A DNA stretch of 64,000 nt from a virus, in the IMG/VR virus record IMGVR_UViG_3300027861_000017, positions 27,136-91,135 of that record. One strand, 5' to 3'. Position numbers and translations under genes: made by a program. Positions 1 through 7,593 of the stretch are shown one piece after another (within the stretch, counting starts at the first letter, position 1; each line of letters starts with the position of its first letter). A model generated the notes under the pieces. It ran no database searches and had not been told where the DNA came from. It worked only from the letters and a program-made list of their open reading frames with translations.

Positions 1-96
1 AGCCCATATAACTGTATTAGTAATACCAAGAAAAATACCTGTTACTACAAATATATCCATTACAAAAAAAGCAATACTTAAATATAAATCATTCAT
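1..96 (-). CDS. Small membrane protein, 3' end beyond the window
   Basis: Starts at 96 after an AAGGAGGGG ribosome binding site; 32 codons are visible and the frame is still open at the window edge. The visible part is one long hydrophobic stretch (FFVMDIFVVTGIFLGI), so it is probably a membrane protein. Function unknown. Confidence 0.7.
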   Translation of the reverse strand, partial: MNDLYLSIAFFVMDIFVVTGIFLGITNTVIWA

Positions 97-138
97 CTCT
101 TTACCCCTCCTTATCTAATATACAACTTTCAAACATAT

Positions 139-852
139 TTATTCACCCTTATCTAATATGTATCGTTTGTGTAACATCTCTGCTATTTGAAAGTCTACCT
201 CGCTATCTATATCGAAAGCTTGCCAGTCTTCCATGTATAAAGGATAGTTCTTACTATTTAGCACATTGTTTATACCTTTGTCAAGCCATTTCTTATTGTA
301 TACGTATATACTTGCATTCATTTCATGTATTGCAGGAGCGTCCTGTCTCCTGAGATAATCACCTTCACACGCAGTCTTAGATTGACCAAATCTGTCAGTT
401 GTTACCATGTTGAAGTAGGGGTTTTTCCTGGCAGGGGATACAGAGAATACCACATCGAGTGTGGATCTATTGTTCATCATCTCGTGCATACCAACCGCCT
501 CATGGATGTTGATCATAGTTCTTAGTGGTGCTGATACATCTAGGTCTATTACGGTGTCGTATTCCCCCCCATACTCGGCTTCAGCAGCAGACACAGCCTC
601 ACGTATAGCTTCTATCTTAGGAGTGTCGTCTTGGGCTAGTTTAGGGTCTCTATCGTGGTGATATACTCCGTAGGCGTTGCAGAAATGTTTCATACCATCG
701 TAATCAGTTGATACCACTATATCAGCATCCCCATAGATGATAGCTTGAAGGAATGTCCAGTTTATTAAAGGTTGGCCATTCATGTCTTTCATGTTTTTGT
801 CAGGGAGTCCTTTAGACCCCTTACGTGCTAGTATTGTTATCAACTTATTCAC
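139..852 (-). CDS. Acylneuraminate/nonulosonate cytidylyltransferase-like (NeuA family)
   Basis: A 237-residue protein with the family's N-terminal nucleotide-binding motif (ARKGSKGLPDKN, residues 9-20) and the DVSAPLR segment near residue 105 where the family has D-x-S-x-P-x-R. Such enzymes couple CMP from CTP to sialic, legionaminic or related acids before transfer to surface glycans; length matches the catalytic domain alone. Start is GTG at 852, placed by GGGAGGAG eight bases upstream. An oxidoreductase of the type found in legionaminic/pseudaminic clusters lies at 6067-6849. The sugar substrate cannot be read from the sequence. Family confident, phage role inferred. Confidence 0.85.
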   Translation of the reverse strand: MNKLITILARKGSKGLPDKNMKDMNGQPLINWTFLQAIIYGDADIVVSTDYDGMKHFCNAYGVYHHDRDPKLAQDDTPKIEAIREAVSAAEAEYGGEYDTVIDLDVSAPLRTMINIHEAVGMHEMMNNRSTLDVVFSVSPARKNPYFNMVTTDRFGQSKTACEGDYLRRQDAPAIHEMNASIYVYNKKWLDKGINNVLNSKNYPLYMEDWQAFDIDSEVDFQIAEMLHKRYILDKGE

Positions 853-856
853 TATA

Positions 857-1093
857 TTACTCCTCCCAAAATCTACTAAATTTCATTACTGATTTGTCAC
901 AGTCAGGGTACGTATCTAATATATATTTCTTCCAAGCTTCAAAGATTCTATCTCTATATTTATCTCCAGATAAATTCTTGATTATATGATAACATTCTTC
1001 AAGAGCTTCATGAGCGTCACCTAAATTATCTATTAAATCTATACCGATAAAATTATTATTGTGATCGGTTATATGTCTATAAGATCCTGCCAT
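857..1093 (-). CDS. Hypothetical protein
   Basis: 78 residues, acidic/aromatic C terminus ending FSRFWEE, one central helix-rich part (EALEECYHIIKNL). Its start overlaps the stop of the gene upstream (1093). Not recognised. Confidence 0.75.
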   Translation of the reverse strand: MAGSYRHITDHNNNFIGIDLIDNLGDAHEALEECYHIIKNLSGDKYRDRIFEAWKKYILDTYPDCDKSVMKFSRFWEE

Positions 1094-1425
1094 TATGCGT
1101 CCTCGTTTTCTGGTAGGTTGGCTATCTGTAGTGCTATTTCGGATCTAAGTTTCATATCTCCCTCTGCGCCAGCTATCATGTATAAATCGTATAAGCCGGT
1201 ATCATCTTGATGGTCACAACGTCCTCCTGGCCATATTACTGGGCATGCGCTACATCCACCATAAATACCTGATGCGTATTGGCAACAGAAACAATCAGCA
1301 TTAACTTCGTCTATAGTTCCACCGTGGAACTTCCACCTAAGCCAATTCCATTTATGTTTCTCTGGGTTCTTTGCAAGCCATGTCCATAGCTCTCTGTGCA
1401 TTTTTATTGCGTATTGTTTATTCAT
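1093..1425 (-). CDS. Cys-rich conserved phage protein
   Basis: 110 residues. N-terminal HRELWTWLAKNPEKHKW followed by a cysteine cluster (DCFCCQYA, CSACPVIWPGGRC) likely to bind zinc. This arrangement recurs in phage hypothetical proteins that I recognise as a family but for which I know no function. Confidence 0.8.
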   Translation of the reverse strand: MNKQYAIKMHRELWTWLAKNPEKHKWNWLRWKFHGGTIDEVNADCFCCQYASGIYGGCSACPVIWPGGRCDHQDDTGLYDLYMIAGAEGDMKLRSEIALQIANLPENEDA

Positions 1426-1463
1426 TATTCTTCTCCCAGTCTATATTATATATTCAACATGTA

Positions 1464-1724
1464 TCACTTTAAAATATCTAGTATTTTATTAAGAAACGAT
1501 TTCCTTTCAGGTGCTTTCTTATTGTGTGTACGCTTTCTCAACATTGTAAAATCTTCACATTGCCCTGATTTATTTTTATCTCCAGGGTTTAAACAACATC
1601 TTGAGATGATACCAAGATGTGTCACTGTCTCATATATATTATCGGGATGCAGACAATGTTCTGAGTCTCTTCCGCCATATCCATAATCTTTATAATATTC
1701 ACAATCTGGACAAAAATTAGCCAC
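1464..1724 (-). CDS. Small CxxCxYY zinc-module protein
   Basis: 86 residues with CPDCEYY at residues 5-11, further Cys in SEHCLHP and RCCLNPG, closing with CEDF, then a basic tail. This C-x2-C-x-Y ... C ... C-x-F/Y pattern recurs in many small proteins of the window (see findings). Presumed zinc-binding; function unknown. Confidence 0.8.
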   Translation of the reverse strand: MANFCPDCEYYKDYGYGGRDSEHCLHPDNIYETVTHLGIISRCCLNPGDKNKSGQCEDFTMLRKRTHNKKAPERKSFLNKILDILK

Positions 1725-1904
1725 CTATATTTCCTCCCACTCTATATCTATTATATTCTCTAATAGTTTCTGTTTTATAACCCAGTCCAATGATACTGGG
1801 ATCTTGTAACTACCAAAATCTTCATGTAATTCATTATCATATATTACAAGATGTTTGTCGAATGTTATGTTGTTTATCTTTATAGATTTCTTATTCATCT
1901 TCAT
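1725..1904 (-). CDS. Hypothetical small protein
   Basis: 59 residues, Ile/Lys-rich, ending IIDIEWEEI. ATG at 1904 overlaps the end of the upstream gene and has GGAGGGG ten bases before it. No motif recognised. Confidence 0.7.
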   Translation of the reverse strand: MKMNKKSIKINNITFDKHLVIYDNELHEDFGSYKIPVSLDWVIKQKLLENIIDIEWEEI

Positions 1905-2103
1905 CAAGCTTGTACCCCTCCTGTTTTATATAAAAACCACCGGTGCCATTTGATTTTTCTAACCATTCATCGAGGCATTTATGTAGAAACTTTTTATATT
2001 CTAAGTCATTCATATGTTTGGAATCACAATCAGGTGGGCATATGTCGGAGTGTATACCTATTTTACCATCTCTATCATACATAGATTCAGCGTGGACTTT
2101 CAT
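1891..2103 (-). CDS. Hypothetical small protein
   Basis: 70 residues, charged, with CPPDCDSKH near residue 22 and HKCLDEWLEK near residue 41. The start overlaps the end of the upstream membrane protein gene. Not recognised. Confidence 0.7.
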   Translation of the reverse strand: MKVHAESMYDRDGKIGIHSDICPPDCDSKHMNDLEYKKFLHKCLDEWLEKSNGTGGFYIKQEGYKLDEDE

Positions 2104-2609
2104 TTTTTATCTCTCTCCTCTACCGCTTCATCTAGCTCTTCTAGAATTTCGGGGATGGGTCTGGTTGTTGTTTTAGGCGTATTTTCTTGTATTGGTTCAC
2201 CATTTAATGTGGTTCTAGCTAGATTGTTTTTTATATATAGTTTATCTTTTATATATCCGAACACACTGAAACCTAAAATACCTACACATGTAATTAGATA
2301 ATAAGGTGATAAAATGGTGCAACATAATACATATACAAACAAACACAATAAAGCAATTAAACACCACCTGATATCCCAATGTACCGAGTATCCTAAAAAT
2401 AAACTTAATATCCTAGGCATATATTTATAATTTTTACAATTATTATTATGATTAATATGATCACAAGTTGAAATGGAATATAAATTCCATTTAGAATAAT
2501 TACTGGCTGACCTTCTCATTTTGTTTTCTAGATTGGAAGGATGATAGCAATGACCCCAACCAGAAAGAAGTTCTTTATATTGACATGTGTCGCAATATAC
2601 TTTAGTCAT
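2100..2609 (-). CDS. Membrane protein with N-terminal Cys module and C-terminal tail motif
   Basis: 169 residues from ATG 2609 (GAGAGGGG before it). N-terminal YCDTCQYK...CHYHP...C zinc-type module ending CKNYKYM, two hydrophobic segments around residues 75-120, then a linker and the tail IPEILEELDEAVEERDKK. Same layout as the next genes to the right; the tail is almost identical to that of 2602-3009. Topology predicts module and tail on the same side. Function unknown. Confidence 0.85.
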   Translation of the reverse strand: MTKVYCDTCQYKELLSGWGHCYHPSNLENKMRRSASNYSKWNLYSISTCDHINHNNNCKNYKYMPRILSLFLGYSVHWDIRWCLIALLCLFVYVLCCTILSPYYLITCVGILGFSVFGYIKDKLYIKNNLARTTLNGEPIQENTPKTTTRPIPEILEELDEAVEERDKK

Positions 2610-3009
2610 TGTTACCCCTCTCTTCCACAGCCTCATCTAGCTCTTCCAAGATCTCAGGGATGGGGCGTTTGGTTTTATGTATACCCCTTAATCTATCATA
2701 TATGTCATCGTTTGTCTCAGGCATACTATCATATAATTCCTTAAGATTATTGCTAAATGTATTTGTGGTTTTCTTTGGTGGAAAACTATTTTTGTGGACT
2801 TGGATTGTGAATTTATATATTTTTAGCATTAACCTAGGTGTTTTACGTAAACATGAATATGTAAATACAAATGGCAGAAAGATCCAAAATAAAATATAAC
2901 AATATGTTATTGGGCCTTCTGGATAGAAATCATCAGCATCCATTACCTCAACAGAAACCAAAGCCCATGCAAATAAATATAACACCAATGAAAATGCTAA
3001 AGTCTCCAT
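2602..3009 (-). CDS. Membrane protein with shared C-terminal tail
   Basis: 135 residues, two hydrophobic segments (residues 1-25 and 35-55) without the Cys module of its neighbours, then a linker and the tail IPEILEELDEAVEERGNND. Starts exactly where the upstream gene stops. The near-identical tail on a different body suggests a modular docking or sorting peptide. Confidence 0.85.
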   Translation of the reverse strand: METLAFSLVLYLFAWALVSVEVMDADDFYPEGPITYCYILFWIFLPFVFTYSCLRKTPRLMLKIYKFTIQVHKNSFPPKKTTNTFSNNLKELYDSMPETNDDIYDRLRGIHKTKRPIPEILEELDEAVEERGNND

Positions 3010-3557
3010 TACAGCTCCCTCCTATCTACTATACTCTCTACCCTATCTAGAAGAATAGGTAGTTCCTCTTCGGCCTTCGGGGAGGAGGGTGGGTTCATGT
3101 GAGAGGCTATCTCATCCCATATCGGGTCTTCGGTGGTAAACGGAGTGTTGTAGAGGTTGATCTTATTGCAATATTTTTTGTAATTATTAAGATAATATTT
3201 AATAGTGAATATTATTCCTACCACCCAAATTATAAATGGTATAGGGGAAGAAGATTCGCAGGATATTGCAACCATAGCTGCAAATGTTATCATAAAAGCA
3301 AGGATATTAAATACAACAAATGTATTGTCAACAATGTATGAACAACCATCACCCAATAATGAAGATAATATATTATACCCCTTGTAATTAGGGCAATCGT
3401 TATTGCAGTTTAATTTAGTTCCATGGATACTAACCTTATTATATTGCACCCCAACTGAAGTTTTTCGTATCTTTACATTGCTATAATGACAGCATAGGCT
3501 ACCACTGTATTCAGATTCATCGTAGTAGTAGCATTTATTGCAATATACGTCAGTCAT
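3009..3557 (-). CDS. Membrane protein with N-terminal Cys module and tail
   Basis: 182 residues: YCNKCYYYDE...CCHYSN...CPNYKGY module, two membrane segments at about residues 80-118, the segment FTTEDPIWDEIASHM shared with the next two genes, and a tail ELPILLDRVESIVDRREL. Clearly a paralogue of 3557-4090. Confidence 0.85.
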   Translation of the reverse strand: MTDVYCNKCYYYDESEYSGSLCCHYSNVKIRKTSVGVQYNKVSIHGTKLNCNNDCPNYKGYNILSSLLGDGCSYIVDNTFVVFNILAFMITFAAMVAISCESSSPIPFIIWVVGIIFTIKYYLNNYKKYCNKINLYNTPFTTEDPIWDEIASHMNPPSSPKAEEELPILLDRVESIVDRREL

Positions 3558-4090
3558 TACTCTTGTCTCCTATCTATCTCAATGTCTAGATCATCTAACA
3601 TTTGAGGTATTTTATCTTTTTTGGGTTGCGGGTCGCTCATGTGTTGGGCTATATCATCCCAGATTGGGTCTTCAGTGGTGAAAAATTCAGTACTGTGTTG
3701 TCTTATTTTTTTATGATATTTAGCCTCAGAATTCATTAGACTAAAGAAAACAGATACTACAATTCCTATCCAAGTTAGGAGGGGTATAAAAGAGCCCAAT
3801 CCACAAGTCATAGAAACAAAAAGAATTGATCCTGCAACCAGTAGAACGCTAAGAACCCCTATCATGAAGTCTTGAGCTATAAAAGCTGCACCATCACCAA
3901 AAAAGGCTGAAAATATTGTACCCTTCTTATAGAGATCGCAACTATTATATCTATTTAATCCCTCATATTCAATATCCAATGGCGTATATTCTATATCGAT
4001 AGGTGTTTCTGTGATAACCACGTTTTTAAAATGTCTACACTCAGAATTATCACTTGAGTAATGACAATCTTTACAATATACCTTAGTCAT
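3557..4090 (-). CDS. Membrane protein with N-terminal Cys module and tail
   Basis: 177 residues: YCKDCHYSSDNSECRHF...CDLYKKG module, two membrane segments near residues 80-115, FTTEDPIWDDIAQHMSDPQ, tail KIPQMLDDLDIEIDRRQE. Paralogue of its two neighbours, with one-base or overlapping junctions; probably produced by tandem duplication. Confidence 0.85.
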   Translation of the reverse strand: MTKVYCKDCHYSSDNSECRHFKNVVITETPIDIEYTPLDIEYEGLNRYNSCDLYKKGTIFSAFFGDGAAFIAQDFMIGVLSVLLVAGSILFVSMTCGLGSFIPLLTWIGIVVSVFFSLMNSEAKYHKKIRQHSTEFFTTEDPIWDDIAQHMSDPQPKKDKIPQMLDDLDIEIDRRQE

Positions 4091-4535
4091 TGTTATCTCT
4101 CCTATCTATCTCTGTATCTATCTTATCTAATAGATCAGGTATGATGTTTTTGGGTTGTTGCGGGTCGCTCATGTGTTGGGCTATTTCATCCCATATTGAG
4201 TCTTTGGTGGTCCAAAGTTTTGTCTTATCATCATGCATACTCCTTAGTTTAAATGCTATTGCTATCCATATAGCAGCAAAAACTAGAATAGGCCATACAA
4301 CTGAAATTACTGCTAGCAATATTAAATATATTAATGGTATTACACCTATAAAAAAGGCACAACAATCACTGTCATTCTTATATCTAGCAAAACCCAAAGC
4401 TGTTAGGTAGTAAAGATCTTCTCTCTTAACCCACTTATTGGTCATGTAAATTGAATTCAATATCCAATGCGATAATAAAACTAATGGGATTGACCATAAT
4501 ATAAGTTTCATAATACTACAATATATGTCTAACAT
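4083..4535 (-). CDS. Membrane protein with shared tail, no Cys module
   Basis: 150 residues: hydrophobic N terminus (residues 5-25), a second hydrophobic block near residues 60-95, WTTKDSIWDEIAQHMSDPQ and tail IPDLLDKIDTEIDRRDNND. Shares the C-terminal half with the two genes downstream but has replaced the N-terminal Cys module. Confidence 0.85.
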   Translation of the reverse strand: MLDIYCSIMKLILWSIPLVLLSHWILNSIYMTNKWVKREDLYYLTALGFARYKNDSDCCAFFIGVIPLIYLILLAVISVVWPILVFAAIWIAIAFKLRSMHDDKTKLWTTKDSIWDEIAQHMSDPQQPKNIIPDLLDKIDTEIDRRDNND

Positions 4536-4873
4536 TATTCATCCCTCTCTTCTATAGCTTCATCTAACTCTGTTAGTTTAATACTGACTTTATCTTGTAG
4601 CTTAGTTAGTTTCTTTTTGTTGTTCTTAATCTTATTCCAGAATGATTCTTCGTCTGTGTCTATGGGAGTTCCATAGTCTATTGGTTCGGGTGGTTCGGGG
4701 TTCATTCTTTTAATTAATATATCAATATCATATGTAGTACAATGATTAAACCAAGCATCTTCTATACAAACCCAACGCTCATACCCATCAAAAGACTTCA
4801 AATTAAAATACAAATATCCTAAAAACCATTTCCTAATAGCATATTTCCCATCATTAAATCTAACAATCTTCAT
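4535..4873 (-). CDS. Hypothetical protein with LTELDEAIEER tail
   Basis: 112 residues from ATG 4873, chosen because GGAG lies six bases upstream within a run of ATG codons. Soluble-looking N-terminal domain (KIVRFNDGKYAIRKW, WVCIEDAWFNHC), Lys-rich linker, then LTELDEAIEERDE, the same tail type as the neighbouring membrane proteins. Confidence 0.75.
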   Translation of the reverse strand: MKIVRFNDGKYAIRKWFLGYLYFNLKSFDGYERWVCIEDAWFNHCTTYDIDILIKRMNPEPPEPIDYGTPIDTDEESFWNKIKNNKKKLTKLQDKVSIKLTELDEAIEERDE

Positions 4874-4923
4874 CATCATCTCCATATTGGGCCTGCCCCA
4901 CACAGACCCAACACAATTAAGTA

Positions 4924-5088
4924 TCAATCCCTGGCTGCTATTATCTTCTCCAATTCTTCAAACAAATCCTTTGACTTTCTTCTAAGTGGACTCTTAGCAT
5001 TCCTTACACTCTTAAAGAAAGAAGATATAACCCCTGTACGTTTATTAACATAATAAAGTATCCCACCTATTACAATAAGATAGAACAT
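4924..5088 (-). CDS. Small membrane-anchored protein
   Basis: 54 residues: hydrophobic residues 1-14, basic middle (KSPLRRKSK), acidic helix DLFEELEKIIAARD. Ends with TGA at 4924. The end resembles the tail peptide of the membrane-protein family next to it, loosely. Confidence 0.65.
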   Translation of the reverse strand: MFYLIVIGGILYYVNKRTGVISSFFKSVRNAKSPLRRKSKDLFEELEKIIAARD

Positions 5089-5089
5089 G

Positions 5090-5323
5090 TTACACCTCTA
5101 CGTCTAGGATATTAGTATCAAGAAGCTTCTCATAATTAGCTACGAACTTGTCATAGATAGACTTAGCTTTGTTGATCTCAACTATCCTTGATTGGAGTAG
5201 AGCTATGACCTTCTCTTTTTTCTCACCAACCAGCTTTGTTCTGGCTTCTGCTTCGAGTGATCTTACTGTTGCTGCCATTTCATCGAAACTACCTACTGTA
5301 TCCCTTACTGTTCCTTCTGTCAT
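5090..5323 (-). CDS. Helical hypothetical protein
   Basis: 77 residues, Ala/Glu/Lys-rich and predicted almost fully helical (VRSLEAEARTKLVGEKKEK). Its start is one base before the stop of the upstream gene. Possibly a coiled coil; function unknown. Confidence 0.75.
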   Translation of the reverse strand: MTEGTVRDTVGSFDEMAATVRSLEAEARTKLVGEKKEKVIALLQSRIVEINKAKSIYDKFVANYEKLLDTNILDVEV

Positions 5324-5324
5324 G

Positions 5325-5630
5325 TTAATTCTCCCTTCCTTCTAGTTTAAGGTTAATGTTATCCAAATCATCCTCTATGGAGTTATTGGGGTTATCTTTG
5401 TTGTCGTTCTTAACTCTCTCATCTATTATTTCATGCATGGCATATTCTATTCCATTGCACAAATGCAATTCTGCGTATTTATAATCAGTTTCAGGATGAG
5501 TATGAAAATAAGGGCATTCATCATTGCAATAGCCACCCCAGTCAGGATTAAGGCAAGCTTGCCTCTTGAAATAACTGCCCCTTTTAAAATATAACCAGCC
5601 TCCTTCATCTATCTTACATCTATGTGGCAT
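5325..5630 (-). CDS. Cys-containing hypothetical protein with tail
   Basis: 101 residues: CKIDEGGWLYFKRG, then C...YCNDECPYFHTHPETDY, and a C-terminal DDLDNINLKLEGREN resembling the tail of the membrane family. Probably metal-binding; not otherwise recognised. Confidence 0.75.
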   Translation of the reverse strand: MPHRCKIDEGGWLYFKRGSYFKRQACLNPDWGGYCNDECPYFHTHPETDYKYAELHLCNGIEYAMHEIIDERVKNDNKDNPNNSIEDDLDNINLKLEGREN

Positions 5631-5631
5631 T

Positions 5632-5868
5632 CTATCCCCTCCCTTCTACCTTCTTATCTACTATATCTAAAGCTTCTTGTATTGTCAAGTTGTCTATGTG
5701 GTTTTTTATAGCTTGTTTATTGGTTATGGATTTATATGGTGGACGTTTAGACATTTCACATTCTTTAATGTAAATATCTTCATTAATACAAATGTAAATT
5801 GTATGCATTATTGCATAACCAATCAATAAACCTTCTGCAAATATCAATAACATGTCTAACTTTGTCAT
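5632..5868 (-). CDS. Membrane protein with LTIQEALDIVDKK tail
   Basis: 78 residues from ATG 5868 (GGTGGGG upstream). Hydrophobic residues 4-25, then a soluble part ending NLTIQEALDIVDKKVEGRG. The same NLTIQEALDI tail is found in 6842-7198 on a different body. Confidence 0.8.
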   Translation of the reverse strand: MTKLDMLLIFAEGLLIGYAIMHTIYICINEDIYIKECEMSKRPPYKSITNKQAIKNHIDNLTIQEALDIVDKKVEGRG

Positions 5869-6065
5869 TCCCCCACCTTCTTCCACACAGTACAAAGAGG
5901 GAAGATCTTACCATCGCCACCGAACCCAGAACGCTCAAGCATCATACATACTATCCTGGCTTCATGGAGTGTATCATGGTAATCCCTGGTTTCTGAGAAT
6001 CCATATTCATCTTTAACATTTGAGTCTTCTGGCCATAATGCTATTGATATATATTCCTTAGTCAT
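5865..6065 (-). CDS. Conserved small phage protein
   Basis: 66 residues. The run ARIVCMMLERSGFGGDGKIFP matches a small protein found in many phages (ending in GFGG-x-G-x-x-FP). Function unknown. Overlaps the next start by four bases (ATGA). Confidence 0.8.
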   Translation of the reverse strand: MTKEYISIALWPEDSNVKDEYGFSETRDYHDTLHEARIVCMMLERSGFGGDGKIFPLCTVWKKVGE

Positions 6066-6066
6066 A

Positions 6067-6849
6067 TTATTCCCCCACCTTCTCTACTATCTTTCTAAAT
6101 AAAGGCTCTGCCTCAAAGATGTTATTCATCATACTAGGGTTGTCTATGTTTGTAAAGAAGTATTTTAATTGGTCTATGTATATTTGGTCTATCACTTTTA
6201 TATGGGTGGTGATTCCGGCTACCCTCAATAATCTAAGCTCTTGTGAGGAGGCTAAATCTAGCTCTACATGAGTTGAAGTAGAATCTTCATGGGTCAGTGT
6301 GTATTTGCCGTGTTTGTCGAAGGTGGAGCCATCTATGGATTGTATGGGGCCAAATAGGTATTGAGTGTAATCCAATTCGTGGGATAATTCAAAAAGGACG
6401 TGATCTAGTTCTCTTTGGGAGGGCCAATTGTTAGAATTGGTTTTACAGACAATTTCTCTGCGTGATGTTTCTTTTCCTGTTAGATGGGATTTGAGGTGGG
6501 TTATTACGTGGTTAAATCTAAGACAATATCCTATGTAGGTGATAACGCCTTCATCTTTAACTAATTTCAATAATATATCTAAGTTTTTATCACTGACATC
6601 AACCGGCTTCTCTATAAAAAGCCTCTTTATACCTCTTTCGATACAGTATATGGCTGCCTCGATGTGTTTGTCTGAGGGGTAGCATATAAATGCGGCATCG
6701 AAGTGGGATAAGTCCACATTACTGTTGCCTTTTATATCTAGCTCCTTGACATCGTATAAACGGTGGTCATAGTTCTTCTGGATTAAACTCCAGTGTTTAT
6801 TACCTATGCTGCCAAGACCGAAAAACAATATTTGCAAACTGTCATCCAT
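6067..6849 (-). CDS. Gfo/Idh/MocA-family NAD(P)-dependent oxidoreductase
   Basis: 260 residues, shorter than the usual 320-350. N-terminal Rossmann fold with glycine motif FFGLGSIGNKH (residues 9-19), the ICYPSDKHIEAA segment and the EKP motif (FIEKPVDVS, near residue 90) that hold cofactor in this family, then a reduced C-terminal domain. Members oxidise or reduce sugar or sugar-nucleotide rings. With the NeuA-like gene at 139-852 this suggests synthesis of a surface-type sugar; substrate unknown. Confidence 0.88.
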   Translation of the reverse strand: MDDSLQILFFGLGSIGNKHWSLIQKNYDHRLYDVKELDIKGNSNVDLSHFDAAFICYPSDKHIEAAIYCIERGIKRLFIEKPVDVSDKNLDILLKLVKDEGVITYIGYCLRFNHVITHLKSHLTGKETSRREIVCKTNSNNWPSQRELDHVLFELSHELDYTQYLFGPIQSIDGSTFDKHGKYTLTHEDSTSTHVELDLASSQELRLLRVAGITTHIKVIDQIYIDQLKYFFTNIDNPSMMNNIFEAEPLFRKIVEKVGE

Positions 6850-7198
6850 TGGTTGTTATGTCCTCCCTTTGTTTTACCTTATTGTCTAATATATCTAAAG
6901 CTTCTTGTATTGTCAAGTTGTCTTTGTAGTTTTGGATTGTTTGTTTTTGGGAGGGTGGTTGTGTTGCTGGATTGATGTAATAATTAACCCTTCCGGTTGG
7001 GTGTCTTGGTGGTGGGTTGTTAGTTCTACCACTAATGAAAAAACACCCACATAACATTGAGAGTGGGGCTGAAGACAAAGATAGGGAAGTTATCAAAGCA
7101 TACCAAGCAGGCTCCCATATATTACAAAGCGCAGTATAAGAAAATACAAATGTGAAAAGAGAAATAGAACAAAGTACAATTACATCTTCTTTATTCAT
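6842..7198 (-). CDS. Membrane protein with LTIQEALDILDNK tail
   Basis: 118 residues: three hydrophobic segments in residues 7-55, proline-rich linker (TNNPPPRHPTGR), then NLTIQEALDILDNKVKQRE. The tail matches that of 5632-5868. The stop overlaps the start of the oxidoreductase. Confidence 0.8.
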   Translation of the reverse strand: MNKEDVIVLCSISLFTFVFSYTALCNIWEPAWYALITSLSLSSAPLSMLCGCFFISGRTNNPPPRHPTGRVNYYINPATQPPSQKQTIQNYKDNLTIQEALDILDNKVKQREDITTNG

Positions 7199-7394
7199 CT
7201 TTTATAATCTCCCATCCTATATATGGTCCTACCGTGATTGGGGTTTCTGCTTCCATATCATTATCCCATTCGGCGAAATAGTCTAACTCAAAATCATTAA
7301 ACGCTTCGTTAGCTATATCTACTAATGAATCATCTGGGTATTTGTAGCTTTCGTTTAAGATGTATTGGATAGCTCTTCTGGTGTTATTATCCAT
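7191..7394 (-). CDS. Acidic hypothetical protein
   Basis: 67 residues from ATG 7394 with GGAGG six bases upstream, inside the last codons of the Cys-rich peptide gene (TAATG overlap). Strongly acidic (FNDFELDYFAEWDNDMEAE). Translationally coupled to the peptide, so possibly part of the same unit; no motif recognised. Confidence 0.75.
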   Translation of the reverse strand: MDNNTRRAIQYILNESYKYPDDSLVDIANEAFNDFELDYFAEWDNDMEAETPITVGPYIGWEIIKDE

Positions 7395-7591
7395 TAGCAA
7401 CCTCCACTACCACAAGATCTTGCAGGTGATCCATGACCACATCCACCACTACCACAACCCACTGTAGATGATTCAGTGTCTCTCTTTATGACATACTTCT
7501 CTTTCTTAGTCTTTTTAGCGTTTCCCTCTAGAGCATCCAACCTCTCCGTAATCCTTTGCAATGCCTCTGCTATTTCTTCTAATACTCCCAT
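7394..7591 (-). CDS. Cys/Gly-rich peptide, candidate radical SAM substrate
   Basis: 65 residues. The first 25 form an amphipathic helix (LEEIAEALQRITERLDALEG), then a Lys-rich linker, and a C-terminal CGSGGCGHGSPARSCGSGGC with four Cys in a Gly/Ser background. Its ribosome binding site (GGAGGGG) overlaps the stop of the radical SAM gene with a two-base gap, so the two are co-translated. Leader-like helix plus Cys-rich core beside a radical SAM enzyme is what is seen for ribosomally made modified peptides; the link is inferred. A metal-binding protein is the alternative. Confidence 0.75.
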   Translation of the reverse strand: MGVLEEIAEALQRITERLDALEGNAKKTKKEKYVIKRDTESSTVGCGSGGCGHGSPARSCGSGGC

Positions 7592-7593
7592 CT

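Noticed and set aside
325-661. Plus-strand open frames opposite the NeuA-like gene
   Set aside because: They lie wholly within a well-supported minus-strand gene, lack ribosome binding sites and have unlikely composition, as do the other plus-strand frames in the window.
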